Shown piece after piece: positions 28,403 to 37,676 of a stretch of 64,000 bases of DNA. The DNA is from Candidatus Phycosocius spiralis. GTDB taxonomy: Bacteria; Pseudomonadota; Alphaproteobacteria; Caulobacterales; Aquidulcibacteraceae. The translations under genes and the position numbers were made by a program. Within the stretch, counting starts at the first letter, position 1, and the number at the start of each line of letters is the position of its first letter. The notes beneath the pieces were generated by a model. The model did no database searches. It had not been told where the DNA came from and was given only the letters and a program-made list of their open reading frames with translations. The stretch is taken from positions 1 to 64,000 of the forward strand of contig NZ_BPFZ01000002.1 in the NCBI RefSeq assembly GCF_030158815.1. The letters are read 5' to 3'.

Positions 28403-29656
28403 GTGAGTAGTTTCGTTTCATACGTCAAAATAGATCCAGATACACTCGAAAATGTGATACTCCTACATGAGCGCTACGTCAGCGGCATACCGGGGGGCAA
28501 ACGGGCTGTGTTGCGCAATGTGGATTTGTCACGGGTCGATTTGTCAGGGCGCAACCTCGCCGAAGCAGATTTGACGGGTTGTATTTTTGAACTTGCACGG
28601 CTGATCAAAACCAATTGTGAACGTGCCAATCTTTTTGGCTGTGACTTTAGAAAAGCGGATTTGCGTGGCGCTCGCTTGACCAAGGCTGACATGCGCGGTG
28701 CAAATCTGCGTGGTGCCGATCTATCCTATTGTGATCTAACCCAATCGGACTGCCGTGAAGGTGAGCACACCCAAGCCGAAATGAAGGGCGGCAAGATGAC
28801 GATCAAGCAGCGCACGCGCCATGGCGATGCGGAAGGAGCCACTTTTATCGGTGCGACTTTGGATGGCTCTCAATTCAATGGCATTCATGCTAAGGGCGCT
28901 GACTTCCAAGATTGTTCCATGAAAGGTATCGTTTTATCGGGTGCCATTTTAAAAGATTGCAATCTCGCTGGCGCTAATCTGCAAGGTGCAAATCTTATTG
29001 GTGCCAAGTTGGAGGGTGCGAAGTTTGAAGATGCAATCCTCACCGGGGTGGAACTTGGATATTCCAAAATCGACCCTGCCCAAGCGATCGGTGCCCTTGG
29101 TGATCCAACTGACGGGGCCAAGATACGTGCGGTCACACTGGAAAATATGGCCAGTGAGCACGAGGCTTGGTGGGAAAGCAATGGTACAGCGGGCCAGCAT
29201 GCTACTTTTGATGGTGAGGATTTGCGGCCGATGTCGGCCATGTTCAAAGGCATGCGTTTGACTGCATTGTCTGCGGTCAATTGTAATGGGGTCGGGGTTA
29301 CCTTTATGGCAACTCAATTACAGGGCGCAAATTTTTCCAACGCGGATTTACGTGGGGCATGCTTTTCTGGCGCTGATTTACGCGGTGCAAGTTTTTCCCA
29401 TGCCCGCCTGAAAAACGCAGACTTCCGCAATGCAAATTTGGGGCCATTGCGCATTAGTGCCCGTAAAACCAAACCAACCGATTTTACCGGGGCCGATGTA
29501 CGTTATGCAAATTTCGACCAAGCCGATATTCGCGATGCATTGTTTTATGATGCCAACTTACATGGTACATCGTTTAAAGGTGCCCTATCAGCTGGGGTTA
29601 AACGCAGCGATCCCTCCTTGCCACACCCTAGATTGACTAAAGTGAATGCGGCCTAA
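28403..29656 (+). CDS. Pentapeptide-repeat protein
   Basis: 417 residues from a GTG with AAGGTGAT upstream. An N-terminal ~35-residue segment is followed by blocks of A(D/N)LXX repeats at about residues 40-120, 145-225 and 300-390 (e.g. ADLRGARLTKADMRGANLRGA). A non-repeat insert around residues 235-290 separates the blocks. The repeats form a right-handed quadrilateral beta-helix. Some such proteins mimic DNA and inhibit gyrase, but nothing here points to a target. No signal peptide is seen. Confidence 0.85.
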   Translation: MSSFVSYVKIDPDTLENVILLHERYVSGIPGGKRAVLRNVDLSRVDLSGRNLAEADLTGCIFELARLIKTNCERANLFGCDFRKADLRGARLTKADMRGANLRGADLSYCDLTQSDCREGEHTQAEMKGGKMTIKQRTRHGDAEGATFIGATLDGSQFNGIHAKGADFQDCSMKGIVLSGAILKDCNLAGANLQGANLIGAKLEGAKFEDAILTGVELGYSKIDPAQAIGALGDPTDGAKIRAVTLENMASEHEAWWESNGTAGQHATFDGEDLRPMSAMFKGMRLTALSAVNCNGVGVTFMATQLQGANFSNADLRGACFSGADLRGASFSHARLKNADFRNANLGPLRISARKTKPTDFTGADVRYANFDQADIRDALFYDANLHGTSFKGALSAGVKRSDPSLPHPRLTKVNAA

Positions 29657-29689
29657 AGAATTACTCAAAAATCGATTATAGTGAACCGA

Positions 29690-29766
29690 TGGTGGCGGGA
29701 GAGAGACTCGAACTCTCGACCTCACGATTATGAGTCGTGCGCTCTAACCAGCTGAGCTACCCAGCC
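29690..29766 (-). tRNA. tRNA-Met (anticodon CAT)
   Basis: 77 nt on the minus strand. The D-arm is GCTCAGCTGGTTAGAGC, the anticodon stem-loop CACGA-CTCATAA-TCGTG reads CAT, the T-arm is GAGAG-TTCGAGT-CTCTC, and CCA is encoded. It resembles elongator tRNA-Met rather than initiator tRNA. The acceptor stem GGCTGGG against TCCCGCC contains a U4/C69 mismatch and a terminal G-U. Positions 8-10 (TAG) also serve as the stop codon of the adjacent oxidoreductase gene. An Ile2 tRNA with a lysidine-modified CAT anticodon is not excluded. Confidence 0.85.
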
Positions 29767-32700
29767 AACACATCGGGAGCCGTCATGTAGTGCGCATCGT
29801 TTGAGCGAGCAAGCCCTTGGGTCAGTTGGCCCATCAAGGTGTCACGCCTGCGCATCGCTTTGACCATACTGGCCTCCTTGACATGGCCAAACCCACGTAC
29901 ATCTTCGGGCAAAAGGGCAAGTTCAAGGGCGATCGCATGGGTCGCGGCTGAAAGATGCGTGATCACAACTTCTAAGTCGGCCAGATATTGGTCGCGATAG
30001 TGCCGCTCATTTACCCGTTCAGCGGTTTGCCCAAAAGGATCCAGTGGCCCCCCGCGCAGTACTTTACCGTAACGAAGGACTTTGAATAGGGTCAGCACCC
30101 ATGACCCGAAGGCAAGTTTTTTGGGAATACCTGTAACGGGGTCTTTAGGTGCCAAGAATGGTGGTGCCAACCATATTTTGACAGATTTTCGACCACTTAA
30201 TGTGGCGTTAAGTCCCTCTAGATAGGCTTTATCGGCATAAAGCCGCGCGACTTCATATTCATCTTTATAGGCCATGACTTTAGCCAGATTAACCCCAACA
30301 GCGCGCGTGAGATCTAAGCCAAGCCCAAGATTGGTTTCTGTGGCCCGCACTTTGTCAATCATATCAACATAACGGCGGGCATAAGCGGCGTTTTGATAAC
30401 CTTGCAGATGGGCTGCTCGATGAGCAATAACTTCGTCGAGCGATTTGGGTGGTGGCGGCTCCCGTACCGGAACCATGGCCTTCAAGCGCCCAGGATCAAA
30501 AGCGGCAAGGCGACCTAGATCAAAGGCCAACACATTCTCATCAATGGCAACACCATTAAGCTTGATGGCTCTGTAAAGTCCGCGAAGAGAAACCGGAACC
30601 AGCCCACGTTGCCACGCGAAACCCAACAGGATCATGTTGGAATAAAGACCGTCATACAGATATTCCTCGGCAAGACCTTCAGCATGGATCACACCGAGTT
30701 CCGCCACGGCTTCTGCAAACAGATCGACCTTTGGCTGCCCGCGAAAGCTACGCTTGGGGTTTTGAATGAAATCAACAGTGGGATGAATATCAAAGTTAGC
30801 CACGGCACGGGTGGTGGCCCTACATACCAACTCCAAGGCATCCAAATTGGTGGCTACAATCAGATCGCCAGCAATCATCACGTCGGCTGAAGCAGGCGGC
30901 ACTCGGCCGGAGCGTATGTCACTGGGCTTAGCCGCAATGCGTACATGGCTTAGGACTTGACCACCCTTTTGGGCAAGGCCCGTCATATCTAAAATCGAAG
31001 ATGCGTGACCATCGACATGGGCCGCCATTCCAACAATGGCTGAAACGGTGGTAACCCCTGTACCGCCAACGCCTGTGAAGACGATTGAACGTGGGCGATC
31101 CAAACTCATGGGCTCAGGCAATGGAATATTGGTGGCATCAAAAGACGGACGCGCCCGCTCGCGTTTGGCATTATGGCTGCCCTCTACTGTGACGAAGGAG
31201 GGACAAAATCCTTCAACGCAACGCAGGTCTTGATTGCACGACGATTGGTCAATCTGGCGCTTGGTGCCAAATTCAGTCTCCAAGGGATGGATGGATAGGC
31301 AGTTTGATTTTTTTGAACAATCTCCACATCCCTCGCACACAGCTGGGTTAATGTAAGCGCGGGTGGTCGTTGGCTTTAAAAGCTTGCGTTTGATGCGACG
31401 ACGCTTTTCAGTTGCGCATATTTGGTCATAGATAATCACTGTGACGCCCTTGGTTTCACGCAGTCGGCGCTGAATAGAATCCAGCTCTGAGCGTGGATAG
31501 ACGCGCACAGAAGGCTCCAAGGTCATTGTGGCATAGCGGGTGGGATCATCGGCCACGATTACCACTTCACGCACACCTTCACCCAGCAATTGCTTAGAAA
31601 TCTGGGGTGTGGTTTGGCCGCTCTCCGTTGATTGCCCACCAGTCATTGCAACGGCATCATTATACAACAACTTATAAGTAACATTGACCTTAGCGGTCAC
31701 AGCAGCGCGGATCGCCAGAGAGCCTGAATGTGAATAGGTACCGTCACCTAAGTTCACAAAGACATGCGTTTCATCGGTGAAGGGCGCTTGACCAATCCAG
31801 CCAATGCCTTCCCCACCCATTTGGCTTGTCATATCGGTTTGCCGGTCGGGCATGAAAGTAGCCATATAGTGGCAGCCAATGCCTGCCAAAGCCCGCGACC
31901 CCTCTGGCACCAAAGTAGACGTATTATGCGGGCAGCCCGAGCAGAAATGAGGCTTGCGATGCGCATCCCCTTCAAGGGTTTTTGCCCGCTCCTGGCTTTG
32001 AGTAACCCTAGCCAGATAGGCCAAAGCCTGCGCCCGATGGGGGCCGTGGGGAACAAGGTCAAACAAAGTCTGAGCAAGGTCGGGAATGGAAATAGAGCCA
32101 ACTTGGGACAATAGAGGCTGCCCATCTAATCCCTTTTTCCCTATCACACGTGGACGTTGCCCATCGGGAACTTCATAAAGGGCTTCTTTGATCTGGGGTT
32201 CGATTAAGGCGCGCTTATGTTCAACCACCAACAATGTTTCTAAACCCACGGCAAACCCACGAAGGCTGTAGGGCTCTAGCGGCCAAGGCATAGCAACTTT
32301 GTAAATGGCAATACCAAGTTCAGCAGCAAGCTCAGGGCTGATCCCTAGGGCATCTAATGCTTCATAAATATCGCGGGTAGCTTGGCCTGTTGCAACCAAG
32401 CCAATCTTACGTTTTGGACTGCTTAAAATCTCTTGATCTAAACCATTCGCACGTACAAAGGCTTGCGCTGCGGGAAGCTTAAAGTGGCGCAAGCGCGCTT
32501 CCTTCGCCATAGGATCATCGCCCCGGCGTAGGCTCAATCCCGTTTCTGGCATCTCAAAATCTGTCGGGCTTACAATAGAAAGCCGGTGGGTACCAACATC
32601 AATGACCGCACCAGAATCCATGGTGTCGGCGAGTGCAATTAAGCCGGTCCAAGCGCCACAAAAGCGAGATAAGGCGATGCCATAGAGGCCATAGTCCAAC

Positions 32701-33236
32701 ACATCTTGGATCGAAGATGGCGACAAAACAGGCATTTCAGCATCAATAAATGCAAATTCAGACTGGCTCGGCAAGGTAGAGCTTTTACAAACATGGTCAT
32801 CACCTGCAATGGCGATTGCGCCGCCAAATTTCGATGTTCCAGCAAAATTGGCATGCTTAAACACGTCGCCAGTCCGATCAACGCCTGGGGCCTTTCCATA
32901 CCAAATGCCAAACACCCCATCATAGCGAGCACCATCAAACTGGCCCAATTGCTGACTGCCCCAAACCGCAGTTGCCCCTAAATCCTCATTCAGACCCGGC
33001 CAGAATACAATGTCGTGTGATGATAAAAACTGACTTGCACGCTCTAATTGCATATCATAGCCACCGAGCGGGGAACCACGGTAGCCAGATATAAAGCCTG
33101 CCGATTTAATACCCTGCATCCTATCGCGGCGTTTTTGATCCAAGGGCAACCGCACAAGGGCTTGGATACCTGTCAGAAAAGCCCTACCCTCGGTGAGTTC
33201 GTATTTGTCGGTCAGTAAAACTTCGCGATGCAACAT
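29757..33236 (-). CDS. Indolepyruvate ferredoxin oxidoreductase, fused subunits
   Basis: A 1159-residue fusion of IorA- and IorB-like parts. The enzyme oxidatively decarboxylates aryl- or branched-chain 2-oxoacids with TPP and iron-sulfur clusters. Seen are the N-terminal pyrimidine-binding part (SGYRGSPLGGYD), the TPP/Mg site GDGTYSHSGSLAIRAA with YNDAVAMTGGQ, a cysteine cluster NPAVCEGCGDCSKKSNC, and the gamma-type domain FTGVGGTGVTTVSAIVGMAA near residue 720. The Lrp-type gene facing it is probably its regulator. The last codons lie within the tRNA-Met gene. Confidence 0.9.
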   Translation of the reverse strand: MLHREVLLTDKYELTEGRAFLTGIQALVRLPLDQKRRDRMQGIKSAGFISGYRGSPLGGYDMQLERASQFLSSHDIVFWPGLNEDLGATAVWGSQQLGQFDGARYDGVFGIWYGKAPGVDRTGDVFKHANFAGTSKFGGAIAIAGDDHVCKSSTLPSQSEFAFIDAEMPVLSPSSIQDVLDYGLYGIALSRFCGAWTGLIALADTMDSGAVIDVGTHRLSIVSPTDFEMPETGLSLRRGDDPMAKEARLRHFKLPAAQAFVRANGLDQEILSSPKRKIGLVATGQATRDIYEALDALGISPELAAELGIAIYKVAMPWPLEPYSLRGFAVGLETLLVVEHKRALIEPQIKEALYEVPDGQRPRVIGKKGLDGQPLLSQVGSISIPDLAQTLFDLVPHGPHRAQALAYLARVTQSQERAKTLEGDAHRKPHFCSGCPHNTSTLVPEGSRALAGIGCHYMATFMPDRQTDMTSQMGGEGIGWIGQAPFTDETHVFVNLGDGTYSHSGSLAIRAAVTAKVNVTYKLLYNDAVAMTGGQSTESGQTTPQISKQLLGEGVREVVIVADDPTRYATMTLEPSVRVYPRSELDSIQRRLRETKGVTVIIYDQICATEKRRRIKRKLLKPTTTRAYINPAVCEGCGDCSKKSNCLSIHPLETEFGTKRQIDQSSCNQDLRCVEGFCPSFVTVEGSHNAKRERARPSFDATNIPLPEPMSLDRPRSIVFTGVGGTGVTTVSAIVGMAAHVDGHASSILDMTGLAQKGGQVLSHVRIAAKPSDIRSGRVPPASADVMIAGDLIVATNLDALELVCRATTRAVANFDIHPTVDFIQNPKRSFRGQPKVDLFAEAVAELGVIHAEGLAEEYLYDGLYSNMILLGFAWQRGLVPVSLRGLYRAIKLNGVAIDENVLAFDLGRLAAFDPGRLKAMVPVREPPPPKSLDEVIAHRAAHLQGYQNAAYARRYVDMIDKVRATETNLGLGLDLTRAVGVNLAKVMAYKDEYEVARLYADKAYLEGLNATLSGRKSVKIWLAPPFLAPKDPVTGIPKKLAFGSWVLTLFKVLRYGKVLRGGPLDPFGQTAERVNERHYRDQYLADLEVVITHLSAATHAIALELALLPEDVRGFGHVKEASMVKAMRRRDTLMGQLTQGLARSNDAHYMTAPDVLAG

Positions 33237-33398
33237 CTGGCTTTGCCTTCGGATTTGGATTTGGGAAACCGTGTGAACTTGATCTTACCTAAAAGGGCAT
33301 CATCTTCTGTTTTAATGGAAAAAGCTTGCCCTTTTTTTCAAAACTTTCTATGATCTGCGCAAGATTCTTGGCAACTTTGTCGTAGTTGAGGAAATTTC

Positions 33399-33887
33399 GT
33401 GTCTGAAGAACTTGATGTCGTTGATCGACGCATATTAGATCTCATCCAAGAGGATGCCACCCTTTCTGTTGCCGAAATAGCTGATAAGGTTGGACTATCT
33501 TCCAGCCCATGTTGGCGGCGAATCAAACGCTTGGAAGAAATCGGTGTGATTACAAAGCGCGTCACCATTTTGGACCGCGCTGCACTTGGGCTGGAGTTTG
33601 AAGTGATGGCCAGCGTGAAGCTGGCTTTGCCTAATCGAGAAAACCTAGAGAAATTTGAAGCCGCAGTGGAAACTTGGCAAGAAGTGGTTGATTGTGCCAC
33701 TGTGACAGGGGCTGTGGATTATATGATCCACGTGGTTACAACAGACATGCATGCCTATGATGGCTTTCTACGCGACAAGCTTTTGGGGCAAGGTCTGGTA
33801 TCAGACGTGCAGTCGCGGATCGTAATCCGGGTAACCAAACGTACCACGTCCATCCCTTTGAGCTTAAGTCAGATTAAGCGTCGTTAA
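33399..33887 (+). CDS. Lrp/AsnC-family transcriptional regulator
   Basis: 162 residues from a GTG. The N-terminal helix-turn-helix (LDVVDRRILDLIQEDATLSVAEIADKVGLSSSPCWRRIKRLEE) and the C-terminal RAM ligand domain (VTGAVDYMIHVVTTDMHAYDGFL) are intact. It diverges from the indolepyruvate oxidoreductase across 162 bp, the usual arrangement for a specific Lrp regulator that responds to amino acids, so it likely controls that gene. Its 3' end overlaps the convergent metC by 14 bp. Confidence 0.9.
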   Translation: MSEELDVVDRRILDLIQEDATLSVAEIADKVGLSSSPCWRRIKRLEEIGVITKRVTILDRAALGLEFEVMASVKLALPNRENLEKFEAAVETWQEVVDCATVTGAVDYMIHVVTTDMHAYDGFLRDKLLGQGLVSDVQSRIVIRVTKRTTSIPLSLSQIKRR

Positions 33888-35082
33888 GGACGCTAAATCC
33901 ATGCTCCAAATCGGCCAGTAAATCTTCTGGGGCTTCAAGCCCGATCGCATAACGCATCAATGGCCCTTGTGCGTGCTGGCTTGGGAAACGACGTTTGACA
34001 TTCAACGAACTTGGCAGCGCCAAACTCTCATAGCCACCCCAAGAAAAGCCCATAGAAAAAAGTCGATAAGCCTCGCACATCGCGTGGACTTTAGCCGTTG
34101 CAACAGGCTTTAGGACCACGCTAAATACACCCCCAGCCCCCGTAAAGTCACGCTGCCACAGGGCGTGATCGGGATGTGATGGTAAGGCTGGGTGGAGGAC
34201 TTGAGCCACTTCAGATCGGGCCTCGAGCCAGGCTGCGATCTGGCGCGCCACTTTGTCTTGATGGGCCATACGAAGTCCCATAGTGCGGAGCCCCCGTAAC
34301 GTCAGCCAAGCTTCTTCTGCGGCTGTTCCGATACCGAGCATTTGATGCATGGATTTGAGCTTAGCAAGCCATTTAGGGCTATGGGTGATCAGCGCACCGG
34401 CCAAGACATCGGCATGGCCACTTTGATATTTGGTCAAAGCCTGCATAGAGATATCCACGCCCAATTCAAAGGGTTTCATATAAAGACCAGCAGACCAAGT
34501 ATCATCGATTAAAGTGGCAATCTGGTGGGCCTTAGCAACGGCTGTAATGGCGGGAATATCCTGGATTTCAAAGGTCAGCGAGCCAGGGCTTTCTAAAATG
34601 ATCAAGCTGGTATTGGGCTGGATCAGGGCTTCGATCCCAGCTCCAATGCGGGGGTCATATATTTCAGTTTCAACACCGTATGGACCAAGAACCTCACGAC
34701 AAAACCGCCGCGTTGGGCCATAACTGGAATCAGTCAGTAACACATGATCGCCACCCTTAGTCGTGGCCATCAACGCCAAAGTCAAAGCCTGTAAGCCCGA
34801 CGAGGCCAATACAGCACCCATACCGCGTGAGATTTGGGTTAACGCTTCACACAATCGATCTTGCGTGGACAAGCCTTCAAGACCATAGCCCTTGATGGGC
34901 TGGTTTGGGCCTGCATGATACAAATCTGCTGCCTGGTCAAACAGTAAGGTTGAACCACGCTGGATAGGGGGGTTGACTGCACGCTCATGACTCATGGGGT
35001 CACGACCCAGCTGCACAAGCTCTGTCTCCGGCTGCACGCAATGGCTTTGGCTGACCTGCTTTGAATCGGTAGGAATAGTCAT
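33874..35082 (-). CDS. metC: Cystathionine beta-lyase, PLP-dependent
   Basis: 402 residues from ATG 35082, eight bases after the sseA stop; a longer start at 35127 overlaps sseA. Cys/Met-metabolism PLP fold: SGLQALTLALMA, DDTWSAGLYMKPFELGVDISMQALTKYQSGHADV with the PLP-binding Lys in ALTKYQSGH, and SWGGYESL, typical of MetC. It cleaves cystathionine to homocysteine, pyruvate and ammonia. The pairing with a sulfurtransferase gene suggests joint handling of sulfur released from cysteine derivatives. Confidence 0.88.
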   Translation of the reverse strand: MTIPTDSKQVSQSHCVQPETELVQLGRDPMSHERAVNPPIQRGSTLLFDQAADLYHAGPNQPIKGYGLEGLSTQDRLCEALTQISRGMGAVLASSGLQALTLALMATTKGGDHVLLTDSSYGPTRRFCREVLGPYGVETEIYDPRIGAGIEALIQPNTSLIILESPGSLTFEIQDIPAITAVAKAHQIATLIDDTWSAGLYMKPFELGVDISMQALTKYQSGHADVLAGALITHSPKWLAKLKSMHQMLGIGTAAEEAWLTLRGLRTMGLRMAHQDKVARQIAAWLEARSEVAQVLHPALPSHPDHALWQRDFTGAGGVFSVVLKPVATAKVHAMCEAYRLFSMGFSWGGYESLALPSSLNVKRRFPSQHAQGPLMRYAIGLEAPEDLLADLEHGFSVLNDA

Positions 35083-35090
35083 GATTGTCC

Positions 35091-35945
35091 TTACGGCAAA
35101 ATTGCGGCATGCGGGTCTGAAGCCCACTCACACCATGCACCGTCATAGACCGGGACATCCCATACCCCAAGTCTGGCAAGTGCAAGTGCCACAATACAAG
35201 CACTAACCCCTGATCCACAGGTAGTCACGATCGGCCGACGCAAATCAACACCAGCTGCTTGAAAAACGTCTGCCAGCGCTGCGCTGTCTTTCAGGGTGCC
35301 GTCTGGGTTCAAAACCGTCGTATAGGGTAAATTGAGTGATCCTGGCATATGGCCGCTACGCAAGCCAGCGCGCGGCTCCGACATTGTGCCTTCAAATCGT
35401 CCGGCCGGGCGCGCGTCAACAATTTGGGCAGATCGGGTTTCTAATTTGCGGACGATTTGAGTTTTATCGCGGATCAAATCTGCGCGCCGGCGCACCGTAA
35501 AGTGGCGCTCTCGGGCCACAGGCAAGCCGTCATCGAGCGGGCGACCTTCTGCGTGCCATTTTCGTAAGCCACCATCAAGGACAACAACATCCTCATGACC
35601 CATTGTGCGAAACATCCACCATACACGAGCGGACGAAAACACCCCTAGACTGTCATAAATAACCAATCGCAAACCATCCCCAAGCCCCAAACGCTGCACC
35701 CGGCTTGTGAATTTCTCAGGACTAGGCATCATATGAGGATAGGGACTGTCTGTGTCGGCGATTTCATCAATATCAAAAAAAACTGCACCCTCAATATGTC
35801 CTCTTAAATACTCCTGCCTGCCATCCCGATTGATATCAGGCATATGCCAAGAAGCATCAACGACACGAATATCGGGCGCATCAAGCTTATCAGCCAGCCA
35901 TTGCGTTGACACTAAAGGATCATTTGAACTGTCAGGTACCGCCAT
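35091..35945 (-). CDS. sseA: 3-mercaptopyruvate/thiosulfate sulfurtransferase
   Basis: 284 residues with two rhodanese domains. The N-terminal domain is inactive (no Cys in the loop around VIYDSLGVFSSAR). The C-terminal domain has the active-site loop TTCGSGVSACIVALAL, the CGSGV(T/S)A form typical of 3-mercaptopyruvate sulfurtransferases. It is the upstream gene of an sseA-metC operon and is divergent from the ChrR-like gene. Confidence 0.9.
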   Translation of the reverse strand: MAVPDSSNDPLVSTQWLADKLDAPDIRVVDASWHMPDINRDGRQEYLRGHIEGAVFFDIDEIADTDSPYPHMMPSPEKFTSRVQRLGLGDGLRLVIYDSLGVFSSARVWWMFRTMGHEDVVVLDGGLRKWHAEGRPLDDGLPVARERHFTVRRRADLIRDKTQIVRKLETRSAQIVDARPAGRFEGTMSEPRAGLRSGHMPGSLNLPYTTVLNPDGTLKDSAALADVFQAAGVDLRRPIVTTCGSGVSACIVALALARLGVWDVPVYDGAWCEWASDPHAAILP

Positions 35946-36151
35946 CTATTGTGCCTCTCCATGGCATGAGACCTCCTCACAACCCATTGACCAGCCTGAA
36001 AACGTTCAAACGCCCATATGCAGATCGCCAGATGCAGTTTGAAGGAAGCCTTTGTGATCCACTCATGTCAATTGTGCGTAACTTACACACGTTTTCTTTC
36101 CATCTGGCAATCTTTCCCTCTGGCGAACATACCTATCTGGCATCTAGCATT

Positions 36152-36787
36152 ATGACCTACAACCAATCGGCCTATCAACTCGATCATGAGCAGCGTTACC
36201 AAGCTGTGCTGCTTGATTATGTCGCGGGCAATCTTCCACGTGGGCCAGCTTTTGTTGTAGCGGCGCATTTAGCGCTTCAGCCCCATGCTTGCGCTTACAC
36301 CCAAATCTTCGATAGTACCGGGGGCGCATTGTTAGATGCGCTAGAACCTGTCGCCATCTCTGCGCCCAATTGGTTGGAAAGCGACACCACTCATGACAAC
36401 TCAATGCATGCTTTGCGCCCACAAAATGATGTTGCTCATGTTTTGTCTTCCATCGATCAAGGCCGTTGGCGGCGGAATCTTACCGGCATGCTGACCATGC
36501 AATTGACAGGGCCATTATCGGATTGTGACGTTGAACTCCTCAAACTTGAAGCCGGGCGCAAGGTTCCAGAACACGGGCATCAGGGCCTGGAATTAACCCT
36601 GGTGTTGACGGGGTCATTAGATGATGGGGGCCAGATTTATCGGCGCGGGCATTTGCTGGTCCATGATGAGGGCAGTGAGCACCAACCTGGTGCCGAAGCT
36701 GGAAGCGATTGTATTTGCCTCATTGCCCAAACCGCGCCGATCAGACTGATAGGCCCCTTGGGTTGGCTCATAAACCGCTTCTCATGA
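36152..36787 (+). CDS. ChrR-like anti-sigma/cupin protein with altered zinc site
   Basis: 211 residues from ATG 36152; the longer frame from 35906 overlaps sseA and has no conserved content. The N-terminal part (LLDYVAGNLPRGPAFVVAAHLAL) matches the anti-sigma domain of ChrR, which binds the ECF sigma factor RpoE in the singlet-oxygen response. The ChrR zinc ligands C35 and C38 are not conserved: the sequence is HLALQPHACAY. The C-terminal cupin keeps EHGHQGLELTLVL and GSEHQP metal ligands. No ECF sigma gene is adjacent, so it may be an orphan or act by another mechanism. Confidence 0.75.
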   Translation: MTYNQSAYQLDHEQRYQAVLLDYVAGNLPRGPAFVVAAHLALQPHACAYTQIFDSTGGALLDALEPVAISAPNWLESDTTHDNSMHALRPQNDVAHVLSSIDQGRWRRNLTGMLTMQLTGPLSDCDVELLKLEAGRKVPEHGHQGLELTLVLTGSLDDGGQIYRRGHLLVHDEGSEHQPGAEAGSDCICLIAQTAPIRLIGPLGWLINRFS

Positions 36788-36835
36788 CCAAGGTTGGTTC
36801 TATGATCTCATGCCCGCCTTAGGATAACAAAGATT

Positions 36836-37510
36836 ATGGCACATTCGCTCCCTCACGTGCTTTGCACAACCTATTTAATCGCGCTAAGTTTAGTCTGGCT
36901 GCCAAGCCAAACCTCGGCGAGCGTGGCAGGGCGCACCGAGTTTGAAATATTGATGAATGGTAAGCCTGTGGGCCGCCATAGTGTCAGTGTTTCTAGAGCG
37001 AACGATCTCACCACTGTACGCATCGCAGTTGATATGGCAGGAAAAATTGGCCCAATCGGGTTCACCTATAGCCATCGGTGTGAAGAAACTTGGCGCGGGC
37101 AACAATTAACCAGTCTTGACTGCACAGACAAAGAAAATCGTACCATTAAATCGGTGGAAGCCAAGTTCTCTGGCGATCAATTAGTGGTGAATGGCAGTGG
37201 CTTTAAAGGCAAAGCACCTACGGGCATTGTGCCATCGAGTTGGTGGCGGCGCAGTACGGTTAACCAAGCCCGCCTGTTAGACAGCCGAGACGGCAAGCTA
37301 TCACGGGTGAACGTCGATCGCATTGGCTCCGATATTGTTCTTATCAATGGCAATGCTGTTCAGACCAACCATTATCGTCTGCGCGGCACAGTCAATAAAG
37401 ACATTTGGTATGACAATGCTGGGAGATGGGTGCGAACAGCATTTAAAATCGCTGGACAAAGATTTGATTACCGCAAACTAACACCTTTAGCAGCCTCGCC
37501 GCACGAATGA
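36836..37510 (+). CDS. DUF6134-like exported protein
   Basis: 224 residues with a signal peptide (LCTTYLIALSLVWLPSQTSA). The mature part has the pattern FEILMNGKPVGRHSVSV ... HYRLRGTVNKDIWYDNAGRWVRTAFK, typical of a small beta-rich family (DUF6134) often found near ChrR/ECF-regulated genes. It directly follows the ChrR-like gene with a 48-bp gap. Function unknown; a periplasmic location is likely. Confidence 0.65.
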   Translation: MAHSLPHVLCTTYLIALSLVWLPSQTSASVAGRTEFEILMNGKPVGRHSVSVSRANDLTTVRIAVDMAGKIGPIGFTYSHRCEETWRGQQLTSLDCTDKENRTIKSVEAKFSGDQLVVNGSGFKGKAPTGIVPSSWWRRSTVNQARLLDSRDGKLSRVNVDRIGSDIVLINGNAVQTNHYRLRGTVNKDIWYDNAGRWVRTAFKIAGQRFDYRKLTPLAASPHE

Positions 37511-37676
37511 TGCATTCATCATGATTTCGCCCTTACCAAGTCTTCCATACTGGTTAGGCTGAACACCAGGCTAACCCATTCTGCCTTGTCCTATGGACAC
37601 TGATTACACTCCTTCTTAAAATGTGTGAAATTCGCACATTTTTGTATGTGTAAGATTTGCACGCGATAGATTGTTT

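Noticed and set aside
35906-36151. N-terminal extension of the ChrR-like protein
   Set aside because: It overlaps the sseA start, has no conserved content, and the ATG at 36152 gives the usual ChrR length.
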